Source of the DNA: Gracilaria vermiculophylla
Lineage: Eukaryota > Rhodophyta > Florideophyceae > Gracilariales > Gracilariaceae
Length of the DNA: 64,000 nt
Reading direction: 5' to 3'
Assembly: GCA_019155205.2 (NCBI GenBank)
Contig: JAHNZQ020003150.1
Location: 1,685,317 to 1,749,316 of the forward strand
A program made the translations under genes and the position numbers. The notes below the pieces were generated by a model that was given only the letters and a program-made list of their open reading frames with translations, did no database searches and was not told where the DNA came from. Positions 52,310 through 63,570 of this stretch are shown here, piece after piece (position 1 is the first letter of the stretch; every line of letters starts with the position of its first letter).

Positions 52310-52622
52310 TGCACTGTCATGCTCTCGTGAGTTTACAAAACGGTTATGCCTTGTTGTGCACCATATGTGCCTTGTTGTGCTTTGTTGTTGTCAGCCATAT
52401 TGAATTGTGGGTAACATTGTGGGTAACACATTTATGAAATGCTTTAATATGATTGATAGTATTGATTGTCTCTGAATTGTAGTGTAGGTTACTCTCTGAT
52501 CGATTTGGTGCACGTTTGCCTCTATATAAGGTGGCCTCGAGGCCCCTCCAAGTAAATCCAGGCCAGAGCTGGCGAACTTCCTTTGCATCCCCTCAACTTT
52601 CCTTTTGCCCTGCTGACCTCCA
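52310..52622 (+). repeat. COP1 3' LTR
   Basis: 313 bp matching 44338-44650, with the TATA box CTATATAAGG near 52530. There is no polypurine tract before it. Confidence 0.85.
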
Positions 52623-53559
52623 TTAGGTTTTTTTGCGACATTAAAAACCGTTAAAAATGGTCGTGATCAGGGTTTTCAAGGTAAAATGTTCAGAAAAAAA
52701 TAGAACATTTTGAAGAATTAATCGAAAACTTTATATATGCCCTAGAACTCGTTATAGACCACATATTGGTGGAGAGTAATGGTGCGGCATGGAATTTTAA
52801 ACCATATTAAAACAAGAGCGAGGCTTTTATAATTGACAGTTTGGTAGTTGATCTACTATTTATATATGTGGAATTGCACATGCTTCTAATTGCTTGATGA
52901 TATTTAAGAAACTGTCTACTCTGAACATATGTATTTAATATTTGTATGGAAGATGTACTGTAAAGGGAAGACTCCCAGTTTACGCAATGAGCAACTTATT
53001 ACACCACTAGTTAGTATATACGGAAATTAATCCGAAACGTCTTGTTTAACGGAATGTTAATGAACACCAATATTTTTGGTGTTCCCTCCTTCACGTCTCT
53101 GGCGCTTGTGCTTTGTATTGTTTTTGAAACAGTTTGCCTTATTCCAAAATTTCAGCTCCAGTAATAAATCATTCATGGGCACCTTACTTATTATATTCAC
53201 CTTCTTCCGCTCTTAACGGGTGCCACAAAATATTTGTATTAATGAGAAACAAACAAAACACAAATCCTTGATCTTCGTTATTTTCGCTCCATCCGTATTT
53301 GTTTTCAATTACATCTCTCGATTTCGTCATCCTCTCACAACCACGTTCCACAATCAAACAGTTTTAAAAGTTTTTATAGTCTCTAAACTGTTCAGCGGAA
53401 CTTAAAAATATTAATGTACACTTTTTATTGAATAAATAGTTTTTATATATTCAGTATTTTCAGGATAGAATTTATACAATAAAATACTTCCTCATTATAC
53501 ATATATCAAAACGCTCTAGAGCATCCAAAACAAAATTGAAACCCTCATCTGAACGTTTT
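52623..53559. other. AT-rich intergenic DNA, nothing recognised
   Basis: AT-rich DNA between COP1 and the broken end of GYP2-B. No coding, LTR or repeat signature was found. Confidence 0.35.
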
Positions 53560-53580
53560 CTTGTAGCTGTTTTATAATCG

Positions 53581-54830
53581 GTGAACGACTCTTGGAGGGA
53601 CCACTGGGTATCCCCGCACCTCTGCGTGGCGACATCCATTACCTTCGCGTACTCATCCTCCGAGGTTCTAGATCCTCATGACTCCATAGGGCGTTCCCTC
53701 ATGTCGATCGTATCAACGGAGTTCGAGGTCGGCACCCTGATAGCGTATCTCCAAGCAGCGGACGAGGGCGTCACCTCCTATACTCAGTGCCACGACGGTC
53801 ACCTCTACTGGGATTCTTCATATCAGCCGACCGCTGGACGTTTGCTCCCCTTGTAGGTGTCCATCATCCGGGTCCTGCGCTCTTTTGGCATCCAGAACAT
53901 CATTAAAGGCACCGCATGGAGTAGATCCGAGGCGGAGAGGCTGCTGGATTAAAACCTGCAGGTGGCGTGGAACGATACGCCGGGATTTCTTGGGTACGGC
54001 TACGGCGAAGATACGTTCCACCCGCTCGTGAGGAGTCCTAATGGAGACGAAGACGGGCGAGCCTACCCGGCCTTTCCCCGTCTAGAGCCTCCTAGGGTCC
54101 CTCAGGTGCCACAGCTCCGAGCACCCGACTATGATCCCTTGATGGAGAGCCTGGCGCGTAATACGCCCCGTCAGTTACTGACTCCATTCCCGGATATGGG
54201 TGCGCCTCCAGAGGTGATAACGCCACGGCCCGCCGCAATGTCGGGTGCTCCCACAGTAGTACCGGCCGAGTCTCCTATGGAAGAGGACGAGATTGCTCCC
54301 GTTCCGGTATCTTCGGCCCTGGTGCTGCAACCCCGACTGCAGAGCGTCCCTGTACCTTTTTTTCAGCCTCGCCTGAGAAGCGTTCCAGCTCCCGCACCGC
54401 CGTCACCTCCGGTGTCACCGACAGGGTTTTTGGCTCTGCCGACCTCCATCGCGAAGCCTGCGGAGTCCCGTCGAGAAGCCCCTATTCCAGATGGTGCGCC
54501 GTCCGCGGCTCCTATTGTGGCCGTTGCTGCGCCGTCAACGCAGGTGGCCGCTTCGGGTGCGCTGTCGGGCGGATTATCCTCCGGGGCTCCGGGTGCTGCC
54601 TTCCGGGAGTTGGTCCAGGCGTGCCTGGTGACGGGCAGTCCTGTTCCGGCTTCTCCGGTAGAGGCTCTGCGCGAGGCACGTGGCTAGGTCTTAGAAATCC
54701 ACGAGGCTCTGGCGGACCGAGCCTCGATGGCGGCTATAAAGGAAAGCTTGTCGGAGATCTTCGAGAGCCAAGCGCTCTTGGCAGACACTTGCCTCGTAGC
54801 GGAGTATACGACGCGATTTGGTGACCTGTA
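53581..54830 (+). pseudogene. Antisense ORF of GYP2 (aORF), copy B, 5'-truncated
   Basis: One plus-strand frame from 53581 to 54830 with stops near 53855 (TAG), 53950 (TAA), 54687 (TAG) and 54829 (TAG). It aligns residue by residue with copy A: SWRDHWVSPHLCVATSITFA, EVLDPHDSIGRSL, YLQAADEGVTSYTQC, YWDSSYQPTAGRLLPL, VAWNDTPGF, MGAPPEVITPRPAAMSGAPT, SVPAPAPPSPPVSP, ASPVEALREARG. In copy A the W of VAWNDTPGF is TAG, so this copy shows the older codon. Changes such as I/M and L/I are conservative. Confidence 0.75.
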
Positions 54831-55099
54831 GATGATAAAAGCCTTGAAATGGGAGCTAGTCCTCGCTAGTGGTGGAATAAAATATCCTTCAGTTGGAGCA
54901 GAAGCTCCTTGGACTGTACTTGCAATACGGATGAGGCGTGCTCGCACACTCAGCGACAAGGAGTGGTGCGCCGGGAGCGTGCGAAAAGCGAACAACGGCA
55001 TCCTGGAGGCGAAAAAGAGAACTCCAGGTAGGGGATAGACTGCGGAAGCGAAAAACACTCCGGTCGGGGGCCCCCTCCCCCTTTCTTAAACGGAAGCGC

Positions 55100-58000
55100 C
55101 TACGTGGAGAGGCGTTTCCGCATCAGATTGGCGTGGTATCGCCTAAGGAAGTTCTCCGGGATTTGTTCCGGAGTTTCTTCCGTGTCGTCCTTCGAGGTGT
55201 ATCAATACCAGCGGTCGCATTACAGTATTTCGGCAGGAGTTTGTCGGTGGGAGACGATATGCTCCACCGCGTAGAAGATGTCACCTTCAAGGGTAATGAT
55301 GGTGTCTGGAGCGTCCAGCAATGGTTTGCCGAGAGCGGTGATGCGGTGCCCAGTTTCCAGCGGTGTTGTCACTTCTGAGGTGGTCGGATGAGGACGTTCC
55401 CCCCGTGGTCACTGAGGTGGGGTGGCGGGAATTTCTGAAGGGCTTGGTGTCGGGACGTTCGTTACCCTATCACGGGAGACGACGTATTTGAGCCCGCTTA
55501 CCTCAACAGCGACGGTGTATCTATATATGACCAGGAATTTGTAAGGCTCTGAGGTGGTCAGCGCTAACTTGCGCATGTCGTCCGGCGGTTCGTCGGATGT
55601 TTCCTCAGGTTTGTCGAGGAAAACCTCGTCGCCTTTCTTCAGGTGAAGGCCTTTCTTCACCTTGCGGTCAAAATCCTGTTTATATCGCATCTGCGAGGCG
55701 TTGAGTCTCTTTTTTGCGAGGGAGAATGCGTTCTCATACCGCCTTAGGATGGAGCGTTTGGCTTGCGCCGCTGTTCGTGCCTGTGGCTCATCCGCCAAGT
55801 GCACCGTGGCGCGTTCCGCAATGACAGCACTTGGAGGAATGCCTTAGAGCACCAGATTGAAAGGAGCGGTCTTCGTAGAGCGATGCACTTGCAGGTTGTA
55901 TGCACACCTGAGGGGGCCCACATATGCGTCCCAATCCTTCTGGTGGTCCGCGACGTAGTGCTTCAGCCTGAAGGCGATGGTCTTGTTGAACCTCTCGGCT
56001 TGTCGGTTGGTCTGGGGATGATAGGCAGTTGTAAACAGCTGTTTCATCCCCATCATTCCCGAGACGGCACTGAAGAGCTTCGCCACGAACTGGGAGACAT
56101 TGTCCATGAGGAGGCACAACGGTATCTCCTATGGGTAATCCCAGTGTTTCAGAAAGGCGTTGGCAATCTCTGCTGCAGTGGTGCTCCGGAGAAGGATGGC
56201 ACGCGTGATCTTCGAGAAATGATTGGTGATCACGAGGATAAATCGGTATCCTCAATCCATTTTGGGGAGAGGGCCCAAAATAGTCATGGCCACGAACTTC
56301 AAAGATCCCGAAGGTGGGAACAGAGTGAGCGGCCTCCGGGATTTCCGTATATTCTCCCTAGCGGCAGCGCAGGAGTAGCAATCCACAATCGTTTGGAAGG
56401 CGTCATTAGCCATGTTCTGCCAATAGAACTCCCCGCGCATGGTGAAATACATCCGCGATCTACCAGGGTGCCTAGTGAGGCGAGAATAGTGCGAGAGATA
56501 CAGCACCCTCGCCCGTAGTTTCGGCGGTATCACCTTTTGCAGAGCTCCATTGAAAGGACTGCGGCGTACACAAACGTCGTCCGGGTCGACATCAAATGAC
56601 GATGTTAGACTACCCACAGTGGCGAGGCACTCCGTTCAGTACGCGTCCGTACTCTCCTCCTTCAGGAACTCCGCTACGGAGATGGGGAGATTTTCTTTCT
56701 CCTCCTCAACAAAGTCCATCACCTCAAGGAGCCCACTGTAATTTCCTCCAGGCTCACAGCATTCCAAGCATTCTGCATCGGATCCGTTTTATCCGCCGGC
56801 GTCTTGGATGACCAGAAACGGAATGGTGTCCTCCAAATGTGTTTTATCTTCGCCCTTGGTGGAAATTCGCGAGAGCGCCTCCACTGCCTGGTGTTTAATG
56901 TAAGGACGGTGTACGATGTTCAACTCGAACTGCAGGAGGCATAGCCTCCACCTTTCCAAGCGACTAAAAGCATCCGTCAAAGACAGTGTACCATTCAGTG
57001 GTGCGTGATCTGTCCTCAGAATGAAACGCTCGCCTTCCAGGTACAGACGTTAAAGCTAAACCGCCCAAACGAGGGCGAGATATTTGCGCTCCGAGATAGA
57101 ATACTTCCGTTCCGTAGGTGTAGGGCTGCGAATTCAGTATCCGATGGGTTGAAGTCCACCTTCAGGTCTTGAGTTTTTGTGAAAACCTGTAGGCAGCCCG
57201 AGAGCACAACGTGCGTCAGGTAGTCCACCGAAAACTTGAAAAAGAAACATCTCTCCAGTTCCAGGATGAGTCTAGCATTCTTTAGGAGTTGGAGCACGTG
57301 CTTCACATGAATGAAGTGCTCCTTCACGCTGCGGGAGTACATGATGACATCATCGATGTACACCAAGGCGTACTGCCACTTCATCTAACGTAGCGGGTGC
57401 ATCCTTAAATCCAAATGGCATCCCTAGGATTCTGAAGATCCCGTAGTGCGAGGTGAACGTGGTCTTAACCTTATCGGAGTCGTCCATCTCAATCTGCCGG
57501 TGGACGCTGTCGGCATCCAGCGAGGAAAAACCGGACGCATCACGTAAAGAGTCGATACATTCATCCATGCGCAGTATTGGGTACGAATCGCGTACTGTCA
57601 CCTCGTTGAGGCGTCTGTAGCCAATATAGAACCTAAAGGAGCCATCTTTCTGTTTCATAAACACCCCTGGGGAGGCCCATTTGGAATTGCAAGGCTCGAT
57701 GCCGCCTTTCTCCAGCATTCGGTTGACCTCATCTCGTTCGAAATCGCGCACATGGAATCTAACCCTCCTCAATAGTTGAGGTACCGCTTTTGGCATTAAG
57801 TGTGAGCTGGATTCTGTGCCAGGCCAGGCTTACCTGACCAAGGCGACCAGACCACATTTCCTCAAAGGCGGATTGCATCTCCACTATCCTATTGCGATTC
57901 CCTTCAAAATCTTCGACATTTTGGAGCTTCTCCTTCCAGGTGGCGGGATTCTCTCCCTTTAGAGACGTTGAAATTGCTTCAGCCTCCATGCTGGCGATTG

Positions 58001-58791
58001 TATCGCGGTTCACGAGGCCTTCCACATGAGGTAGATGACCCAAGTCGTACAGGGGCGGGTATTGCCAAGCCGACAACAGTTCCTTTCTGGATTTGTAACG
58101 GGGACTTCTTCAGATAGGCGAGCACAACCCTGAAGGGAATGTTCGGTATTATTTCCATAACACCGTTCGCTATCATGGTGTGCTGCTTCGTCGTCATGTG
58201 TGGGCTCCCCTTTAGAAATGAAAGGCCAGATGCAGAGGTCTGCACCCAAACTGCGGCCTGACTCCTCGCGGGTATTTCGATGCTCTTCACCACCCGGAGC
58301 TTATTCGACTGCGTCTCCTTTGGTAGATTACCCACGTGATGCGCGTTGGCGTCCGGTACTGAAGATGCGGACACGATACCTACAGGGGCGGCGTTGTGAT
58401 GCGTCACCTTCCGCAGGCATAGGTAAATTGTACGCACATACCGATCTACAAAAGAAGTGCCCAATTTGCACTGTGCAGCCAAGTTGGTCGCCACGAGGAA
58501 CCACACTTTCACCTATAAGGAGCCCAGCCGCAGGTACAGGGGTATTGCTCTGAGGATTTTCAATGCTCTACGCGACGCATTGCGCACCGTAGGGAGCTTT
58601 CCAGTCCTCAAGGAGCAAAGAGCAGACCACGGGAGCACGTCGGCGTGCACCAGATTGAGGCCAGCTCCGGTATCGAGGATAGCGCGCATCGTGATGGAGG
58701 CGAGCGGGGAACATCCTATAGAGGCGAACACTTTGTAATTCTCATTGCGGAGCGTGCAAACAGAATCTTCAAAGGTGTCGAAGGCGTTCAA
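55100..58791 (-). pseudogene. GYP2-B pol, broken
   Basis: Minus strand: protease MRAILDTGAGLNLVHADVL (near 58680), N-terminal RT (MLEKGGIEPCNSKWASPGVF, RRLNEVTVRDSYPILRMDEC), and YIDD (near 57360). After QVFTKTQDLK the sequence jumps to the RNase H block, deleting about 0.3 kb compared with copy A. Integrase: YSRLTRHPGRSRMYFTMRGE, CYSCAAAR, MDNVSQFVAKLFSAVSG (second Asp block), HPQTNRQAERFNKTIAF (Glu). It ends near 55409 and the chromodomain region is decayed. Frames change several times. Confidence 0.8.
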
Positions 58792-58849
58792 TGGAATTGG
58801 GGGGCCCGCCGAATCTGCGTTGACGGAGCAGATGGCTTCTCCCCTTTTC

Positions 58850-61284
58850 CTAAAAGCGACCTTCGTAGAGCTGAGGCTCGATGGTAGGAAGCCACGTGGA
58901 GCCTCTACTCGTGGCCCTGAAGGTTTTCCTGGTTGGAGAGGGGCTGAGCTCCAGTTGGGGATGGCTGCTGCTGTTGTGCATCGAGATGGGACGTGTTCCC
59001 CTGAAGTGCAACCGGTTCAAATACAGGCACCTGCGCTGACGGTGCAAGTGATAGTGGAACAGATTGCTCTCGAAGTGGAGCGCGGTAACCGTAGTTTCCT
59101 TGAAGAGAACGGATGTCGCGATACGTGGCTCGATAACTCCCGCTCTCCGTTGGTGTTTTCTTTAGGTCCTGAAAGTTCTTCTCCCGTTCCTGCAGGATTT
59201 CGGCTCTCATTGCCGGGGTGAGAGTCGTACAGTGTACTGGCTCTCAAGGCTGTTAGAAAAACCGATGAGCTATTTGCGCTATACTCTCTTGTGACACAGG
59301 GCGCACAGTTTACCATTTGAGCTCTCAACAGAGGCAAGGTAATCCTGCAAGACGGTGAGTAGCCTCGAGGGTTCGCAAATCGGACACTCCTGTAAGATCC
59401 TGCCGAGGCGTACGAAGTGGAAGACGAGGGTGTCCTCGTCGTAGACTGTGCTCCCTGAGATGAGGCGTATGTGAGGGCAAGGGCCTCTTGCTCTCCCACC
59501 AGCGTTAGCTCGTCGACCTTCTCGGAGGTGCTGTAATCCAACGTCAGGGCGGATGCCCGAAGGGTCCTTGAGGCCACCGGTTTGTCCAAAAGTGAAGCGT
59601 GCCTGCGACGAGTGGCACGATGGGTATCTCTATAGGATGCCGCAAAACGTGCTAGCTCCGTATTGTTGGTCTTTGGGTGCGTTGTCAGGTGATTACACAC
59701 CCTTGCGCAGATCAAGAAAAAGAGTCCCTCGACAAACAATAACTTCATCCGCTGTTCGCAGTACACGTTCCCACACCGTAGAGCTTTCGTCCACAACTTC
59801 TGTGAGAACTCTGTCTTGGTCATTCCCGTGTTCTGCCTTTAGGAGGTGATTTCAGCGTCAGCGTTGGCTATCACCTCGTCCATGGCGTATTTTTTTAGGA
59901 GTAAATTCATCACCTCCGGGATCGACGTCAAGATCTCCGTTCCAGGGTCATCCACAATGGTGCTCTCTCCGGTGAGGTGCGGCTGCAACAGCCAGTGCGC
60001 TTGGCCTGTGGGATAGAACTGAAAGCACAATACGGCGGCACCTTCATGGAGACCATTGGCATTACACGCTGGACGGAAGCGTGTGAAAAAAATTAACACC
60101 GAGATGGGGGTTTCGCCTGAAAAGGGGTGCTTCTTCATTTGAATATCCATATGACGCTGGATCTTCGTGAGTCATTTAGCGACTGACGCATCGTACAGAG
60201 TAGAAGGATCATTCAACCTGTCGGTTTCATAACCCACCACTTTTGCGAAGAGGCCGTTCAGCGGGACGACCTTCCTGACCCTTCTGCTTTTCTTCTTGGG
60301 AGGTATACTGTCCTCTGAGCTGGAGCTGTATACGGACTGGGAGTCCGAGCTTCTCTCCAAATCGGTGTCTCGCTTTCTTCTCTTCTCCCTCCGTTTCTCT
60401 CGGCGTCTTTCCTTGAGGTGGTCTGGGTTACTGGCGATATCCTCGCTATCGCGATCCACCCGAGGAGTATCCTGTCCTTCTCTCCTTTGGTGAATTCCTT
60501 CGCGACCCGAATCCTGACCTCCTCCGTAGGGCTCCAGGGCCAGACGGTGCATAGTAAGATTCCTGAGGTGGTCTCGTTTCCCTACGGCAGTATCCTTTCC
60601 TCCTCTGGCGTAGGGCGTGGCAGTACCCTGTCCTTCTCTGCCCGGGGTGACCTTAGGTGTTGATAGAGGGAACTTCTCTTGTACGGAAGAATAACTTTGG
60701 GACGCAACTGCGGGGAGCAGTTGCGCGGCTTGGGAACGAACCTCCGCACAGATAACATCCGAGATCAGCTCGAGGAAGGGGTCAGAATCCAGAAAGCATC
60801 CACAGCACGGTGAGCGCTCTCCGTTGCAATTTCCCCCACAAGCACGTGGCGGCGCGCTCCGAAGTGAGCTTAAACACCTGCAGGTCTTGTGAGAGCTAAT
60901 CCGTAAGGCGCCGGGCCAGTGACTCCAGGAGGGTGCTAGCCTCCGGGTGTTCCCGACCCTGCAGCTCCTGATGTGTCGGCTGCGATGCCATGTGCGGTTC
61001 TTCAACCTCCACATTGGCGTTCTCCAGAGGTATCGCGGGGAATTTCGCATGCCACCGATCGTGCATTCTCCCAAGGAGATTCCTGAAACGCTCAACAGAG
61101 GAGCCAGGATTCCGAAGGAGACTTTCAGAGTCCTCCAGTCTGGTGGCCATCTCCTTGGGAGCGCTGAGCGTGCAGCGCCCACCGGCGGAGTCGGTTGCTC
61201 AAGGATCTTGTAGGGGGGTTTCCATTGGGGGTTCTGAGGGGTCCATAGAGGAGTAGGTCGGGGGTGATTTTTTTCAACTTCCAA
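58850..61284 (-). pseudogene. GYP2-B gag
   Basis: Minus-strand frames equivalent to copy A gag: MATRLEDSESLLRNPGSSVE, DTPRVDRDSEDIASNPDHLK, KERRREKRREKRRKRDTDLE, MDIQMKKHPFSGETPISVL, MTKTEFSQKLWTKALRCGNV, and RFANPRGYSPSCRITLPL just before the solo LTR. It is split by a frameshift near 60860, stops near 60172 and 59839, and the 85-bp insertion at 59251. The remaining part ends near 58850. Confidence 0.75.
59251..59330. mobile_element. TRIM-like solo LTR in GYP2-B gag
   Basis: 80 bp, TGTTAGAAAAACCGATGAGC to GAGCTCTCAACA, matching the terminal repeats at 40429. Flanked by AAGGC (59246-59250) and GAGGC (59331-59335). The uninterrupted sequence in GYP2-A (near 20215-20240) has a single copy of this site, proving an insertion. 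It adds 85 bases and shifts the gag frame. Confidence 0.9.
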
Positions 61285-61401
61285 ATCACCTTACGGAAGA
61301 ATTCTACAGTTGGGGTCCGATCGTTGCAAACTAGAAACACTGTTCTGTTGCGAGCTTTGCAAATCCTTTAGGAAGCTGACCTTCTAAGTCGGGAGACCAG
61401 T

Positions 61402-61954
61402 TGTAGTACTGTCAGATCTCTTTTTGAGGTAGTAGAGCACATCGTCCGCTAGGAGTTTTTGTTGACTCCAAAGGTGCGTGTTATTAAAGGTGGTCTCCGG
61501 TACTCGCCGTCGCGAGCCGTGGGAATTCTTAAAGGGGATCCGCAAACATCAAGTGGAGGGGGAGGTTCACTGTGGGAAAAATGCTCCTACAGGCGCAGCT
61601 ATGATGCGACCTGGGGATCGGCGGCTCAGAAACCTGAGTTGATCGACGAGAGACTCCAACCGGAAAAATAGATGAAGAGTCAAGGGTGCTTTTATTTACT
61701 TCCCCAGAGGTAGAGCTCAACCGGCAGATTAAGTATCACGCCGGGAGCCCCCCTCGGCAGGTCTCACTACTGCAGTAATTACCTACATAAATGAATTAAA
61801 ATAAATATAAATTCTACCGGCCATTTAGGATACTGTAACGCACGTGGGCTTAATTATGCATCACGTGGCTCAGTTAATAAAATACGAGGTCTCCTTAGGA
61901 ATATCACGCCATAAAGCCACACCACCATATTTTCTTGGGAGCCACTGTAATACA
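61402..61954 (-). repeat. GYP2-B 5' LTR
   Basis: 553 bp; the plus strand runs TGTAGTACTGTCAG to GGGAGCCACTGTAATACA, the reverse complement of the GYP2-A LTR ends. It keeps the ACTCAGGTTTCTGAGCCGCC block (minus strand) lost in the GYP2-A 3' LTR. Confidence 0.88.
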
Positions 61955-62030
61955 TAGTGCATACATAGACTGAAGTGACGAGGAGGGCACTGGCGCATTA
62001 AGGCGAATTACAGTGACACACAGGGCTTGG

Positions 62031-62250
62031 TGAATTTATGCACTGTCATGCTCTTGTTCGTGCACGTATTATTGAATTATAGCCAACACATTTATGTCAT
62101 ATTAGAATGTGATTGGTAGTACTAAGTGTTTCTGCTTTGTAGTAAAACTTTTGCTTTGACCAATTTTTTGCGACTGAAAGACTTTCTGAATTGTGATCAA
62201 AGCCCATTCTAGTAAATACAAGCCATAGCTGGCAAACTTCCTTTGCGTTA
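62031..62250 (+). repeat. Solo COP1-family LTR, diverged and 3'-truncated
   Basis: Starts TGAATTTATGCACTGTCATGCTC, as the COP1 5' LTR does, and has the later blocks ACACATTTATG, GTAAATACAAGCC, GGCAAACTTCCTTTGCG. It breaks off near 62250 where a gypsy integrase fragment begins. Confidence 0.7.
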
Positions 62251-62960
62251 CCCGTTTACCGTTTTCACGGGTCATCCGAAGGACACACCGCTACGTGCGA
62301 GTACGCAGAGGGTCTTACCTGAGATCCAGGTGTGTCCTATACAAATCATCCAAGATGCTCAGCAGAAATACGTGACAGATCTTTTCCAATCCCTGGATGC
62401 AATGCACAAAGACGTAGCGGATCGTTCAACGAAGCAACGGCAGGCTAAAATAGATTCGCATATCCGGAAGACGCACGTACGCGCTATCAACTTCAGCAAG
62501 AGTGACTACGTCCTGCGTGGCATATCGCCACAGGAGCGCACCCGCAAGTCGTAGTTGCAATGGCAAAGACGCTTCCGAGTTGTTGAATGCAGAAGCGAGT
62601 ACATATCCATGATAGAAAGCTTTCTTGACGGCAAACGAGAGAGAGTTCACGGAAGGAAGCCCAAGGTTTTCCAAAAAAAAGACTTTGATCTTACAGGGGA
62701 AATTCTCAACCATTTCACCTACAAGTCTGACGAGCTTTTGAATGTCAAAAAATTCCTTGAAATTCGTCGTAGCCAGGACCACATCGAAATATAAGTCAAT
62801 TGGCACGGTTTTTGTTCGGATGAAGCTGAATATGTATCATACGATTCGCTGCAGGTAGGTGTTTCTGACCCTTTTCGAGAATACTTGTTGGGCGTCGTAC
62901 AGAAATGCAGGAAGCATCAATGCAATATCACAAGTTCTCTCTGAACTGATGCTTGCACCT
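62243..62960 (+). pseudogene. Gypsy integrase C-terminus with chromodomain (other family)
   Basis: Encodes TVFTGHPKDTPLR, LDAMHKDVADRSTKQRQAKI, THVRAINFSKSDYVLRGISP, stop, LQWQRRFRVVECRSEYISMI, RVHGRKPKVFQKKDFDLTGE and YKSDELLNVKKFLEIRRSQD. After a TAA comes VNWHGFCSDEAEYVSYDSLQ, a chromodomain-like motif. This is the tail of the integrase of a gypsy lineage I associate with oomycetes, distinct from GYP1-3. No LTR or upstream domain is attached. Confidence 0.75.
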
Positions 62961-63570
62961 TTTGGTTATGAAATAATGAGGCGCTGTTGTAACATAATCA
63001 ATGTGCGTTATCGGTTTGGAAAATGTTTGCGTACTTGAGTTTGGTTCCGCGCTAAAGAAATTATTGGAAAAAAAAAAGTACAGAATGCATCGGAGCAACA
63101 ACTTGAACCTTGCGAGCCGGTTTGTTAACCCATCGACCCCGTTCACTAGATGCGAGAGAACCTGTCAGATTTGATTTGCGTTTCGATACTTCCTGAGAAA
63201 TCGACTGCCGGGCACAGCCAATAAAAGGTACCCCTTGCGCAACACCGATCAATTGCTGGGAGGAATACTTGCCAGGGGGTGAGCTCCTTCTCTGCTACCG
63301 CTTGTGCCCACCATAACGCACTCTCTTAGTTCGTGATCACTGCCCACGCTCAAGCACGTAGACCCTGTTACTCTTCATCATCAAAAAAACTATGAAACCT
63401 AGAATTTCAAAAGGTTTAACATAGATTTTCGCAACGGTATCAATACTCCGATGGAAAAATTTTTAATTTTAAAACATCTGCAGAACAGAGGAGCACAGAA
63501 GCGAATATTTTTTATTGTGAACCCGTCAGATTTTATATGCATATGATGTTTGGCGGTAGACCCGATTTGT
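62961..63570. other. No gene recognised
   Basis: Mixed-composition DNA between two retroelement fragments; short ORFs only. Confidence 0.35.

Larger units (their letters stand above)
44330..52622 (+). mobile_element. COP1: Ty1/copia element with nested piggyBac, 3' end deleted
   Basis: LTRs at 44330-44650 and 52310-52622 (ends TGCACTG and CTGACCTGCA/CTGACCTCCA). The primer site is at 44652. Copia order gag-protease-integrase-RT follows from 48743. A piggyBac element sits in the leader (about 45714-48583). The sequence jumps from RT (YGTTSKIDMHG) straight into the 3' LTR, so RNase H, the polypurine tract and the first few LTR bases are missing. Frameshifts and stops are present in every gene. 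A third LTR of this family stands alone at 62031. Confidence 0.85.
53560..61954 (-). mobile_element. GYP2-B: second GYP2 copy, minus strand, 3' end truncated
   Basis: 5' LTR at 61402-61954, then gag, protease, RT, RNase H and integrase down to about 55100. The plus-strand antisense ORF follows to the break near 53560. The 3' LTR, polypurine tract and the start of the antisense ORF are missing. A deletion of roughly 0.3 kb lies near 57170, at a shared AGGTGGA, between RT and RNase H. A TRIM solo LTR sits in gag (59251-59330). It lacks the 472-bp solo LTR found in copy A. Confidence 0.88.
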
